Shown in pieces: positions 19,457-29,800 of a stretch of 64,000 bases of DNA (within the stretch, counting starts at the first letter, position 1; every line of letters begins with the position of its first letter). This DNA is from CAZBMJ01 sp964493205 (GTDB lineage: Bacteria > Myxococcota > UBA727 > JABDBI01). The stretch covers positions 1 to 64,000 of the forward strand of contig CAZBMJ010000006.1 of NCBI GenBank assembly GCA_964493205.1, in the 5' to 3' direction. The translations under genes and the position numbers were made by a program. The notes under the pieces are model-generated. The model ran no database searches. It had not been told where the DNA came from and saw only the letters and a program-made list of their open reading frames with translations.

Positions 19457-20154
19457 AACTCTATTCTCTTTTATCGTCTTTAAACCCTTATGATAAAAGT
19501 AATTATGTTTTGATAGAAGTGGTCAATAAAAAACGATCACTTTTATCATCATCATTATTAACCTCTAGTACTATTGAGCTTTTGCAAAAATACCGTGCTT
19601 TTGCTTCAAATACTTTATTTCAATCTTTCGAAGCACTCAATAAATGGAATAATGCTCAAAAAATAGTGCATGACTGGCTAGTTGAAGATAAATACCTCTC
19701 ATTAAACGATATGTTATTTCTTAACGCTACACTTAGCAGCCATGGTCTAATGGGTTGGCGTAAAACCCCTATTTATACTTTTAATAATCAGCACCCACAT
19801 GAGGATGATTTAGAATCCCTTATGCAAGAATTTTATAGTTATTTGAATAAAAGTTTATCTAATTGGCATAGTCTTTATACAGCTTTCATTTGCCGTTATT
19901 GGTTGGTGTCTATTCATCCTTTTGCAGAAGGAAATGGACGTACTTCACAGTTAATAGCTGATTATTATCTTTTGAAGCATGGTTTTCTTCCACAAGTATT
20001 TTTAAAAAAAACCGAAAGCCTTATAGCTGCAAGCCCAAAAAAAGATTTTATGAATCCTCAAAGAGCTTTTAGAAAATTTATACAAACTATTCTTAACGCT
20101 TACGATTTGGTACTAAACCAGCATAAGAGCTCTTGCATAACCTTCTGTTTTTAA
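19453..20154 (+). CDS. Fic/DOC domain protein
   Basis: Fic enzymes usually transfer AMP (sometimes other groups) to hydroxyl side chains of target proteins. The 233-residue product has the active-site loop HPFAEGNGRTSQ with catalytic H155, followed by a helix LIADYYLL. The last position of the usual motif, an Arg that helps bind the nucleotide phosphates, is Gln here, so activity or donor may differ. An N-terminal Fic-N-like helical region is present. No inhibitory (S/T)xxxE(G/N) motif was found. The gene is coupled to the preceding one by an ATGA overlap. Its last nine codons lie inside a dispersed repeat starting at 20127, so the C-terminus may be altered from the ancestral form. Confidence 0.85.
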   Translation: MKLYSLLSSLNPYDKSNYVLIEVVNKKRSLLSSSLLTSSTIELLQKYRAFASNTLFQSFEALNKWNNAQKIVHDWLVEDKYLSLNDMLFLNATLSSHGLMGWRKTPIYTFNNQHPHEDDLESLMQEFYSYLNKSLSNWHSLYTAFICRYWLVSIHPFAEGNGRTSQLIADYYLLKHGFLPQVFLKKTESLIAASPKKDFMNPQRAFRKFIQTILNAYDLVLNQHKSSCITFCF

Positions 20155-20282
20155 CACATCCTTATGGGTTTTTTCCCTTCTCTACGTGCCGTCGGCTTGT
20201 CCGCGGCAACCAGATAATTAATTTTTTACAATGTAAGAATTAGTTTTCTGGATGCCCTGAACGAGTCAGGGCACGTAGAGAG
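20127..20282 (+). repeat. Palindromic repeat element, copy B
   Basis: It matches the element at 28-240 in inverted orientation. Shared blocks are GAGCTCTTGCATAACCT, GTTTTTAACACATCC, CCCTTCTCTACGTGCCGTCG and, after an AT-rich spacer, ATTAGTTTTCTGGATGCC with the palindrome CCCTGAACGAGTCAGGG. Compared with copy A it lacks about 24 bases between the first two blocks. The element begins within the fic coding region and supplies its stop codon. Confidence 0.75.
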
Positions 20283-20397
20283 TGGGCGATTAAACTTAGA
20301 CACCATCTGCTTAAAATCCTTAACCTGCCGCATATGAGCAGGAGCTGATTAACGATACTGTTTTAATATTTACTTTAAATTGGTCAGATATTTTATA

Positions 20398-20832
20398 TCA
20401 ATCCTCAAGGGCAGCTAATTCGCCAATATTTTTCAGCAATTCTTCATTTATTTGTTTAAGCCTCGTAATTTCTTCCTGAAAAAATTCATTTTTCTTTTTT
20501 AATTGTTCGTTTTCAGCCTCTAATCTAATCACCTCCCCAGGTGCATCTAAATAAAATTGTTGGCTTGGGAGCACCAATCTAGCAGATTGTGCGTTATATA
20601 CCAATGCTATAGTTAGAGGCAAAAGTTTTTCTTTAGGCCAATCAGCAACAGTATAGAGGTTATGAATATTACCAACAAGCTTTTTGGCTGTGTCAGAATA
20701 ACTCAAAGAATACTGCTGAAAGGATAGGTAAGCGTTTTTGATTAATTCATCAACCTGTGATGGATAATAATAATTGGCCGCAAGGGAAGTTTTTGCTGCA
20801 AAAAAAATTAATAAATATAAGTGTTTTTTCAT
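20398..20832 (-). CDS. Exported coiled-coil hypothetical protein
   Basis: The 144-residue protein has a signal peptide (HLYLLIFFAAKTSLAA), a helical middle, and a C-terminal coiled coil from about residue 100, seen as heptad-spaced Leu and Ile in IRLEAENEQLKKKNEFFQEE. A strong AAAGGAG site precedes the ATG. The family is not recognised; the build resembles small periplasmic scaffold or adaptor proteins. It lies directly downstream of rnpB and its terminator, on the same strand. Confidence 0.7.
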   Translation of the reverse strand: MKKHLYLLIFFAAKTSLAANYYYPSQVDELIKNAYLSFQQYSLSYSDTAKKLVGNIHNLYTVADWPKEKLLPLTIALVYNAQSARLVLPSQQFYLDAPGEVIRLEAENEQLKKKNEFFQEEITRLKQINEELLKNIGELAALED

Positions 20833-20850
20833 TTGGTTTCTCCTTTTAAT

Positions 20851-20887
20851 AAAAAGCCCTAAGCATAGTTCACACTATCTTAGAGCC
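20851..20887 (-). terminator. Terminator downstream of rnpB
   Basis: On the minus strand GGCTCTAAG-ATAGT pairs with ACTAT-CTTAGGGCT around a GTGA loop, with one bulged G and two G-T pairs, followed by five T. It ends the RNase P RNA transcript. Confidence 0.8.
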
Positions 20888-20892
20888 AGTAT

Positions 20893-21284
<392 letters not shown>

Positions 21285-21343
21285 ACTTGTCCAACGTAAA
21301 ACATTTTTAAGCACTAAGCAAGGAGCTAAAAAACACTAAAAAA

Positions 21344-22003
21344 TCATGTGACTTTTTTATTTATACTAACTTCTTTTATATAATTAGGTTTAATAACTAA
21401 TGATTCGTCTTTAATTAAATCTATATTATTAAACTTAGTTAAAAAGGCTTTTAAAAATCCTGAGGCTTTTACGCCATTAATAAAAGATTTTTCAGAATAA
21501 TTAATAAATAAATCACTAAAATCACTTATAATAGCAAAATTTTTACTAACATATTGGTTTATTTCATCTAAATTTAAAACTTTTATATCGTTAATTAAAA
21601 TATCATTAATAAACTTACTCACATAAAATAAATCACCTGCAGCCTTCATAGCCACACAAACATGAGAATAATTTGTATCTAGTGAATTAGCCAAAGCCAG
21701 GTGGCTACAAACACTGACTAATTTAATATTCGTAGCCATACAAAAGCCTAAAGCCGTAGCCAGAGCTATACGAATACCCACAAAAGAGCCTGGCCCAACG
21801 CCTACAGCCACACAATCTATGGCCTTATTTTGAGTTAAACAAAAATCATGAGCATTTTTTAAAGCCTCAGCAATATTTTGAGCATGGGAAAATTTATTGG
21901 TTAAAGTTTGAATAAAAAGCACTTTTTCTTGATTAAAAACCAATACTAACCCTTGTTCATAGGAAGTATCAAGACCAATAAATAATTTTTCATCACTAGA
22001 CAT
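21344..22003 (-). CDS. tsaB: tRNA threonylcarbamoyladenosine biosynthesis protein TsaB
   Basis: TsaB partners TsaD and TsaE in making t6A37 on ANN-decoding tRNAs. The 219-residue product has the ASKHA-fold N-terminus FIGLDTSYEQG, then the family signature GVGPGSFVGIRIALATALGF at about residues 70-90 and a CSHLALANS segment. The C-terminal half is less conserved, as is usual. It is divergent from trxA, with 44 bases between the two start codons. Confidence 0.92.
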   Translation of the reverse strand: MSSDEKLFIGLDTSYEQGLVLVFNQEKVLFIQTLTNKFSHAQNIAEALKNAHDFCLTQNKAIDCVAVGVGPGSFVGIRIALATALGFCMATNIKLVSVCSHLALANSLDTNYSHVCVAMKAAGDLFYVSKFINDILINDIKVLNLDEINQYVSKNFAIISDFSDLFINYSEKSFINGVKASGFLKAFLTKFNNIDLIKDESLVIKPNYIKEVSINKKVT

Positions 22004-22047
22004 ACAATAATTTCCATGGGATAAAATAAAAAATAACGAGGATTACT

Positions 22048-22380
22048 ATGAGCGAAAAAAATTCTGTTGTTCACTTTACCGATAGCAACTTTAAAACCGA
22101 AGTACAAGATTATCAAGGCGTGGTTTTAGTGGACTTTTGGGCACCCTGGTGCGCACCTTGTAGAAGTATTGCCCCAATTATTGAAAGCTTAGCTGAAAGT
22201 TATAGCCAAAAAGCCAAAATTGGTAAACTAAACGTAGATGATGAACCTCAAATTCCTGGTAATTTTGGAATTAGAGCATTGCCTACCATGCTTGTATTTA
22301 AGAATGGCCAAGTGGTTGATCAAATAGTTGGCGCGGTATCCAAAGATAAAATTACCCAAACTATTGATAAGTATCTATAA
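22048..22380 (+). CDS. trxA: Thioredoxin
   Basis: This 110-residue cytoplasmic dithiol reductase has a WCAPC active site (C35 and C38), the preceding VDFWAPW strand, the cis-proline loop ALPTM and the C-terminal IVGAVSKDKI segment. GAGG lies a few bases before the ATG. The active site is CAPC where most thioredoxins have CGPC; this occurs in some alphaproteobacterial and other thioredoxins. It reads away from tsaB and toward the disrupted USP-like gene. Confidence 0.95.
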   Translation: MSEKNSVVHFTDSNFKTEVQDYQGVVLVDFWAPWCAPCRSIAPIIESLAESYSQKAKIGKLNVDDEPQIPGNFGIRALPTMLVFKNGQVVDQIVGAVSKDKITQTIDKYL

Positions 22381-22741
22381 TTTTTTTTGTAATTATATCA
22401 TTGCATTAACAAAATAAGTGGTTAGAATAAATTTATTATGTATATATTTAATTTTATTTTACTATTTTTTTTATGTTCTTGTGGTACGCCAGAAATAACT
22501 AATTCTTCTGGTGATAAACAAGGTAATACCTCAGATTGCACTGCTGAAAGAGCTCAGGTAAATTACTTACGAACTACCTTAAAAAATATTATTAAAGATA
22601 ATAAAGAAAAAGTTAACTATATAAATAAGCAGCAAATAGATTACGAAAAACAAGTAAAAGAAGCTTTTCCTACATACAAAGATTTTACAAATTTTAGTGC
22701 TACTAAAAGTACTATAAAAGTAGATACTAAGACCCTTAGTT

Positions 22742-22853
22742 GCAGCGAAATGCCGCAAGAAATAAGTAACTTAACCAGAGATATGGATTTATTAAAAGCA
22801 GCGAAATGCCGCAAGAAATAAGTAACTTAACCAGAGATATGGATTTATTAAAA
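22742..22853 (+). repeat. Exact 56-bp tandem duplication
   Basis: Positions 22742-22797 are repeated without mismatch at 22798-22853, with identity running two further bases. Since 56 is not a multiple of three, it shifts the reading frame of the USP-like gene. The lack of any difference between the copies indicates recent origin or ongoing turnover. Confidence 0.97.
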
Positions 22854-24002
22854 GCTGATAATCAACAAAAAGATACACAAATAGAAAACCAAAAAATTTA
22901 TTTTGAAAAATTATTAGAAGAAAATCATCAAAAAAATTTAAAAACTACCCCTACAGCTAAAAAAACTGTACTTAATACGCCTCCTCCTCCAGAACCAAAA
23001 ACTGTTGTTGCAAAGACTGCTCCCACTAGTCCTTCTGGAAAATTAGGGTTAACTAATAAAGTAAATACCTGTTTTCTTAATTCAACTACACAAATGCTGT
23101 TTGAGGCTTTAGCTATTTCAAATATAGAAATTGCTGATTTTAATGACCCTCAATATAATACTGATGGCTACAATAAAGATAGCTCCTCCCAAGAAAGAAT
23201 AAAATTTCTAGAATCATTCAAGAAATTAAATATTGTGCGTAATGATCCATCAAAACATGGGGAATTAAACAAAGCTCTCAATGAATACTTTGCTGCTTAT
23301 AAGGCTGTTAATAAAAAAATTAATAACAGCGAAGAAGTTGGTGGAGAAGAAGCACTTAGTGAAGAAGATAAAAAAGATAAAAAAACAGGATTGATAGGAC
23401 ATGACCAATGCGATGCGCTTGCTTATTTACGAGATGTTTTAAGTTTCATAGGATATAAAATAGAGACCAAAATAAAAATTGTTTTCGAAGACAAAAGCAC
23501 CAAAGAAATAGCTGGAGAATTTGACGATATTTTGATGTTTGATTTACACCAACTAGATACTAGTAAAACTTATAGCATACAAAATTTATATGATATCTGG
23601 CGTCAACCAGAAAAAATGGTAGGCTCTAATCAAGTAGAAGATGCGAATGGCAAAAAACAAGATAGTAAAAAATTTAATCTTATAAAACATCTTCCGCGAA
23701 ATTTTTTTATTGCTCTAAAAAGATTTTATTTAGATGATAAAAAAATAACTCGCGTTATTACTCCAGATAAAGAGTTAAACGTATTCGTAAATAGTCATAT
23801 GAAATCCTCATTTCTAAAAAGCATTGTTGTACACAGTGGCGGCACAGTTGGTGGCCATTATTATTCCTATGTTTATGACGAAAAAGAAGAAAAATGGTTT
23901 AAATATGACGATAGCAGTGTTACAGAAATAAGCGAAGAAAAAGTTATGGACGATGCCAGCACAAACGGTTATTTGTTTTCCTACGAAGTACTAAGTGGTT
24001 GA
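22806..24002 (+). CDS. USP-like deubiquitinase domain (downstream frame of the split gene)
   Basis: The 398-residue open frame starts at an ATG within the second copy of the 56-bp repeat, without a good ribosome site. A helical segment and the Pro-rich linker NTPPPPEPKT precede the protease. The Cys box GLTNKVNTCFLNS places the nucleophile at C89. The His box HSGGTVGGHYYSYVYD gives H351, followed by WFKYDDSS with D368/D369. These match the ubiquitin-specific protease (C19) pattern, a family almost confined to eukaryotes and their bacterial associates. Compared with most USPs the Cys-box GNTCY is VNTCF, so activity is plausible but not certain. Whether this frame is translated alone is unknown. 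Confidence 0.8.
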   Translation: MPQEISNLTRDMDLLKADNQQKDTQIENQKIYFEKLLEENHQKNLKTTPTAKKTVLNTPPPPEPKTVVAKTAPTSPSGKLGLTNKVNTCFLNSTTQMLFEALAISNIEIADFNDPQYNTDGYNKDSSSQERIKFLESFKKLNIVRNDPSKHGELNKALNEYFAAYKAVNKKINNSEEVGGEEALSEEDKKDKKTGLIGHDQCDALAYLRDVLSFIGYKIETKIKIVFEDKSTKEIAGEFDDILMFDLHQLDTSKTYSIQNLYDIWRQPEKMVGSNQVEDANGKKQDSKKFNLIKHLPRNFFIALKRFYLDDKKITRVITPDKELNVFVNSHMKSSFLKSIVVHSGGTVGGHYYSYVYDEKEEKWFKYDDSSVTEISEEKVMDDASTNGYLFSYEVLSG

Positions 24003-24013
24003 GGTAAAAATAC

Positions 24014-26824
24014 ATGAGTTTATTGGTGGTAGGCAGAGATCGTGCCCATTGCCGTATGATTTTGCCTAAATTTAACAGCTCTCAAGTTATTTCTGCGTCA
24101 GCTTTTTTTGATAAAGTACGCTTTTTACCATTTTTACTTGATCATAAATTAAAATTAGATAACCAAGCCCCACTTTTAACAGCTCAAGTAGTGCTGAGTA
24201 CACAAAATAAATTACCTAATTTTTTGGCCCATAATTTAGCGTCTTTATATTCTTCACTTTTTCATGGAGTCACTACACCTTGTGAAGCTGTAAATTATTA
24301 TGAAAAAAATCAGTTAGGCGCACCTGAAGCTATTAGTTTATGCCAAAGTATTGATGAAGAACTTTGCAAAAAAAATATCGTAAATAAAGTAAAAGCTTTA
24401 TATTTAGCCTTAGAAATTATTAAAAAACAACAAATTATACCACCGTCTTTAAGCAAAATTAGCTGTGTAAATTTGATTAATTTAGTAGACCTAACTACGT
24501 TAGAAATAGAAATAATAAAAAGTTTGGCCAATGTAGGCTTAAAATTTAAAATTTACTTACCCAGTGATTTTATTAATAAAAGCATTAATGCTCCCATAGA
24601 GCACACGGCTAGGCTATTTGAACAAGATAGCAATAATAAAAATATTGAATTAGTATTTGAAGAGCTTTGTGAAAATAATAATTTAAGAGCTTTAACACAA
24701 AATATCTTTAGCGATAACTACACTGATATTTCCATTAATAATTGTGAAGTAATTACCCAAGAAAACCAATTTGCTGAAGCAGATGTAATAGCTAAAAAAA
24801 TTGCTTTCATACGAACTACTCATCCTACCCATAGCATAGCCTTAGTAAGCAGAAGCGATCATCAACGATCCAATATCTATAAAGAAAGCTTGATCAACTA
24901 TAATATTACTCTAAAATCGCGCAAAACTACGTCTGTATATGAAAGCTTAGCTGGTTCATTATTAAGTATACTATTTAGTGCAAAATTATCTAATCTAAGC
25001 AAAAAAGACCTAGCCGCTTTGCTTGCCCATCCATTGTTTATTCATAAGGCCAAAGACAGTATAATTTTTGGAAATTATATAGATTTAATAGCTAACTTAA
25101 ATATCAACAATATAAATAGTTATTTTGAAAAATTTTCAGATACAAATACACAAGACTTAAAAAATATTTTAGAAAATATTAATACTACTTTATTTTTAAT
25201 TAAAGATAGCGATACTATATCTAATTTTATAGAAATTTTTATCAACATAATAAAAGATAATTTTATAGATCAAGAAGCAGATCAATCAAAAGATCTTTTA
25301 TTAAAAAGCTTTAAAAAATTAATTTACAGTAAATTTACCCCCATAAATATGATTAGTTTTATAGATTTTATAGACTTTATAAAAAATTATTTAAATAAAA
25401 TAACCATGCCTCACATGGATCACGATGATGAACTGGCCATAGATTTTTTAGCTTTACCTGAAGTCTTGGGCAAAAAATTTGATCATATATTTTTAGTTGA
25501 TATGGCAGCCTCGCAGCTACCTCAAAGTTTAGTAAAAGACCCTTTATTTGATGATGAACAACGATTTTTATTAAATAAACTAGCTAAAAAACAAGTTCTA
25601 AAAATATTTTTTGATGATCCTTTTGATCCATTGCCAGTTCCTCCACGCCAAGCCTTAGAGCCTTTTTGGTTTGCTAGCTTAATAACCAGTGCACAAAAAA
25701 GTGTAACCTTCTCTTTTGCTAAGCTTGATTACAGCTTTAAAGAACAAGCTGGTAGCGATTTTTTTTTATGGCTTAAAAAATATGTGAAAATTACTAATCA
25801 AGAATATGCAAGCGATCATAATTTTTCTTCATTGCAAGAAAGAAAAATATATGAAAAAGCTTGCCCTAAACTAAAAGAAGCTTTTATGCAAAGAAGCAAG
25901 GCTTTTAGTACTAATCAAGCTGGCCACTACGCATTTTTAATAAATAAATCTGATATAAAAAAAGCCTTTGGCAAAAGATTTGATATTTATGAGCCCAAAG
26001 CTCTCACACCAACTTTTATTGAAAGCTTTAGTCAATGTGCCTATGCAGGATTTTTAAAAAGTATTTTAAAAATTAAACACAAAGACGATAAATTAGATAT
26101 TAATAATAAAATAATTGGTGAAATAGCACATAAAACACTAGATTTATTTTTTAGCAAAAATAATACCGAAAAAATAGTAGATAAAATTTTATTTAAAGTA
26201 TGCGAAGAATTTTTAAAACATAATTATGTTTATGACGAAAATTTATTTTTATCACATATGGAGTATTTAAAAGTATTATTAAATAATTTAATTACACAGC
26301 TTAACAGTTTAAATTATAATAATAACATTGCTAAAGAATTTGCTTTGGGCTTAGGCAAAAATAAACAAAAAGCTATTAAGTTATCAGCCAAAAATTCAGA
26401 CTATTTTATTGGTGGCATAATAGATAGATTAGATAAAATAAATGATGAATATTTAATTATCGACTACAAATTATCTTCTTTATCAAATTTAAAAACTTTA
26501 TTTTCAAATAAAAATATATTTAATAAGCATTTTCAAGCGCCCTTATACATAAGATTAGTTGCTGAAAATTTTAGACAAAAAGATTTAAATACTATATCTT
26601 TTGTTTTTGCTTCAATTAAAGATGGTTTAGTTTTAAAACATATAAATAAAACCACTCATTCAGACATATTTGAGCGCATCTTTAACGATAACCAAGAAGA
26701 TAGTTTAGCCAACAGTATAGATAAAATTTTTTTCCCCATTAAAAATGGTCAATTATTAGCCCAAGTTAACGAACAATGCAAAAATTGTAATTTTAACTTT
26801 ATTTGTAGAAAACCTAGCGTATGA
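24014..26824 (+). CDS. addB: AddB subunit of the double-strand-break repair helicase-nuclease AddAB
   Basis: AddB works with AddA to unwind and trim DNA ends for RecA loading. The 936-residue protein lacks a clear Walker A, as in alphaproteobacterial-type AddB. Its C-terminal RecB-like nuclease domain shows GGIIDRLDK and IIDYKLSS (metal-binding Asp and catalytic Lys) near residues 797-820. The iron-sulfur cluster ligands are an upstream Cys in SFSQCAYAGF and the C-terminal CKNCNFNFIC. GAGG precedes the ATG. It overlaps addA by four bases (ATGA), so the subunits are translationally coupled. Confidence 0.9.
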   Translation: MSLLVVGRDRAHCRMILPKFNSSQVISASAFFDKVRFLPFLLDHKLKLDNQAPLLTAQVVLSTQNKLPNFLAHNLASLYSSLFHGVTTPCEAVNYYEKNQLGAPEAISLCQSIDEELCKKNIVNKVKALYLALEIIKKQQIIPPSLSKISCVNLINLVDLTTLEIEIIKSLANVGLKFKIYLPSDFINKSINAPIEHTARLFEQDSNNKNIELVFEELCENNNLRALTQNIFSDNYTDISINNCEVITQENQFAEADVIAKKIAFIRTTHPTHSIALVSRSDHQRSNIYKESLINYNITLKSRKTTSVYESLAGSLLSILFSAKLSNLSKKDLAALLAHPLFIHKAKDSIIFGNYIDLIANLNINNINSYFEKFSDTNTQDLKNILENINTTLFLIKDSDTISNFIEIFINIIKDNFIDQEADQSKDLLLKSFKKLIYSKFTPINMISFIDFIDFIKNYLNKITMPHMDHDDELAIDFLALPEVLGKKFDHIFLVDMAASQLPQSLVKDPLFDDEQRFLLNKLAKKQVLKIFFDDPFDPLPVPPRQALEPFWFASLITSAQKSVTFSFAKLDYSFKEQAGSDFFLWLKKYVKITNQEYASDHNFSSLQERKIYEKACPKLKEAFMQRSKAFSTNQAGHYAFLINKSDIKKAFGKRFDIYEPKALTPTFIESFSQCAYAGFLKSILKIKHKDDKLDINNKIIGEIAHKTLDLFFSKNNTEKIVDKILFKVCEEFLKHNYVYDENLFLSHMEYLKVLLNNLITQLNSLNYNNNIAKEFALGLGKNKQKAIKLSAKNSDYFIGGIIDRLDKINDEYLIIDYKLSSLSNLKTLFSNKNIFNKHFQAPLYIRLVAENFRQKDLNTISFVFASIKDGLVLKHINKTTHSDIFERIFNDNQEDSLANSIDKIFFPIKNGQLLAQVNEQCKNCNFNFICRKPSV

Positions 26825-29800
26825 ATAATCTAGCAACCAAATATACTGTTTATTTAGCTTCCGCAGGCTGCGGAAAAACTTATTCATTGGTAGAAAATTA
26901 TCTATGTGCTTTATTTGGTTTAAACGGTTTTGAGAAAAAAAAACCTGCCAATATTTTAGCTTTAACCTTTAGTGAAAAAGCTGCCTTAGAAATGCGTTTA
27001 AGAATTAACGAAAGGCTTGCTAACTGGCTCATAGAACAAAAAGATCCACTTATGCACTTAGGCATACCAGTAACTTCAGAGGAAATAAAAAAAGTTTTAA
27101 GAAGCCTCGCTTTGGGTAATATTTCCACCTTTCATGGTTTTTGTGCTGGTATTTTGCGGGAGTTTGGCCATAAATTTAATATTAATCATAACTTTGAAAT
27201 TCTATTGCCTCATAAAGAACAAGAACTCGCTAAAAACATAGTAATAAATCTAATTTTAAAAGAAATTAAGGAAAATAACTTAGTCATAAAAAACTTAAGT
27301 GCACGATTTGGCCTTGATAATGGCTTTAATACGGTGGGTTTAATTGATACTATTTGGTTTTTCTACACTAATTACTTAGAAAATGGTTTTAGTCTTCACA
27401 ATTTGTCTAAAAAAAGTTCTCTAGAAAGTCTTAAACTTAAGCTTAATCAAGCATTTTTAGAACTTAAAGAAGCTATTTATGACTTTGGCGCCAGTAAACT
27501 TAACGAAGGCAATAAACTGCGTGCAGCAACTATTATAGAAAGCTTAAATAATTTAGAAAATTTTAATAATTTAACAGAACACCATATAGTAAATAAAATT
27601 ACTAACTTAGAAAATAGTTTAAAAGGTAACTTTGCGCCTATTTATAGAAAAAATATTATAGATAAAAAAAACAGTTTTATAAATACTTTAATACAAGTAT
27701 TTCTATATGATGACGAAATACAAATTATCAAAATAATCAATGAATTCCATGATCTTTTTAGTAAAGTAAAAAAAGAATCTAATTTATTTTCTTATTTTGA
27801 TCTATTAATAACAACTAAAAATATCTTATGTGAAGATCCGTCAATTAGAAGTGTCTTAAAAAATAAAATTAAGCATATTTTAATAGATGAATACCAAGAC
27901 ACGAGCTCAATACAAGAAGATATTATTTTTCTGCTTTTAGAAGATATAAATAATACAGATATTTTATCTACGCAAAAACCCATAGTAGATCAAATAAGTA
28001 TTGAAAATGGTTCATCGCTTTTTGTGGTAGGCGATAAAAAACAAAGTATTTATGGCTTTAGGGGTGCAAAAGTAAGTCTATTTGACAACATGCTTGATAA
28101 AATGTCTACACAAAATAATTTATTTAGCAAAAAAATACTTACTACTAATAGGCGTTCAGACAATAGGATTTTAGCGTTAACCAATATGACTTCAAAATAT
28201 ACCCTCGCCGCCCAAAACTACGTGCGAGAAGAAGACTTAGTGGGCATCAGTGAGCATGTTGGTCAAGCAGGCATTTGGGTAATAGAAAATAATCACGATT
28301 TTGCTTACGTAACAGCTGTGGGTATTTATAATTTGATTACCTACGAAAATAAGCAAGCGAGCGAAATTGTGGTTTTGCTCAGGCGCATAAAACCAGCCAG
28401 TAGCATTAAAAATCATCTTAATAACTTTGGTATTAAAGCCAAAATTATAGGAGGAGAAGGATTTTTTCAACGACAAGAAATAGTTGATATATTAGCGGTC
28501 TTTAAGCTATTACTTGATCCTAATAATTCTTTAATTACCCTAATAATTTTACGTTCACCTTTTATTTTATTAACTGATAATGAAATATTAACTATTAATT
28601 TACTCTCTCAATCTATCACCATAACAACCATAGAAAATAATATAAATAATTTAGAGTTAAGCACTACTTCAAAAGAAAAATTACAAAATTTTTTAAGATT
28701 ATTTACTACTATAAAACTAAGTTTGGGGGTAAGTAATTTATCAAATGCATTAGATTTATTGCTTAATGAAACTGAATTTTTGTCATATTATGCTCTTGAT
28801 GAGAACAAAGAACAGATTTTGGCCAACATCAAAAAATTATCAGGTTTTTTAAGCCTTAGTCACGAAAATCACTGGTTTTTAATAGAAGATTTATGGCAAC
28901 AAATAAGCACTAATAAAAAAGAACCTCAAGCTCTAAGCCACAGTAACGATGATTGTGTAAGCATTATGACCATTCATCAATCAAAAGGCTTAGAATTTAA
29001 TACGGTAATATTAGCGGATCTAGAAACGAATTTAAAAAGTAATAAATCATTGTTAATTTATGACGAGCAAGAAGGTTTTTGTATTAGACCAAAAGGTCGA
29101 GTTATTAATAGGATATTTAGCAAAAACTCTAGCACTGTATTTAAGAAAATTTTAGAAAAAAATGCTCATAATGAATTTTTAGAAGAAGCCAGATTACTGT
29201 ATGTGGCCATGACCAGAGCTAAAAATAATCTCTATTTTGCTTATTCTAATAAGCCAAGTCATAAAAAGAATTTAATGAATTTATTGTTACGAGCCAAAAA
29301 ACATGAAGAAGAAAATTTTAATAATCTTTGCCCAGTAATCACTTTTAAGCCCAAGGATTTAGTGCTTACGCCTAAAAAGCTTGAAGTGCATAAAAATAAA
29401 AGCGAATTTTTTATTAATAAAACCCAGATTAGAAGAATTTTTTGCAGCAATCTTAAAGCTATTAATCCTCATGATTTTGATTTTTTAATAAATAAAGAAC
29501 TACCAAGCTTTCCTAGCCCTATAATTAATGGCAGACTGGCTCATAAAATTTTGGCTTTATCTTTGGAAACCTTGAGTGCTTTTAAAGACTATGACCAAGA
29601 GTTAATAACTCAAATTATCCAGGCAAGCAGCAATACATTAGAAGAACATGTTAATAAAAACACTAAAAATGCTTGTGTAAAAACTTTATTAAACATTAAA
29701 AAACACATTAATAAATCATGCTTAATATATTTAGAAATGCATTTACTATGTGACAATTTTAAAAATATAGTTTTAGAAGGATTTGCTGACTTAGTTATTG

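Larger units (their letters stand above)
22438..24002 (+). pseudogene. USP-type (C19) deubiquitinase-like lipoprotein gene, split by a 56-bp tandem duplication
   Basis: The first 104 codons encode a lipoprotein leader (FLCSCG lipobox near residue 15) and a charged helical stretch. An exact 56-bp direct duplication then shifts the frame and ends it at 22821. The second frame resumes at an ATG inside the second copy (22806) and runs to 24002. Removing one copy joins the two into a single 502-residue protein with a lipid anchor, helical stalk, proline-rich linker and a ubiquitin-specific protease-like domain. In the present state the catalytic part lacks its export signal. It may be a young pseudogene or a reversible switch, because loss of one repeat restores the gene exactly. 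Confidence 0.8.

Noticed and set aside
20283..20397. Possible transposase remnant after repeat copy B
   Set aside because: A short minus-strand frame can be read through the hairpin near 20324-20342, but it is too short and matches nothing I recognise.
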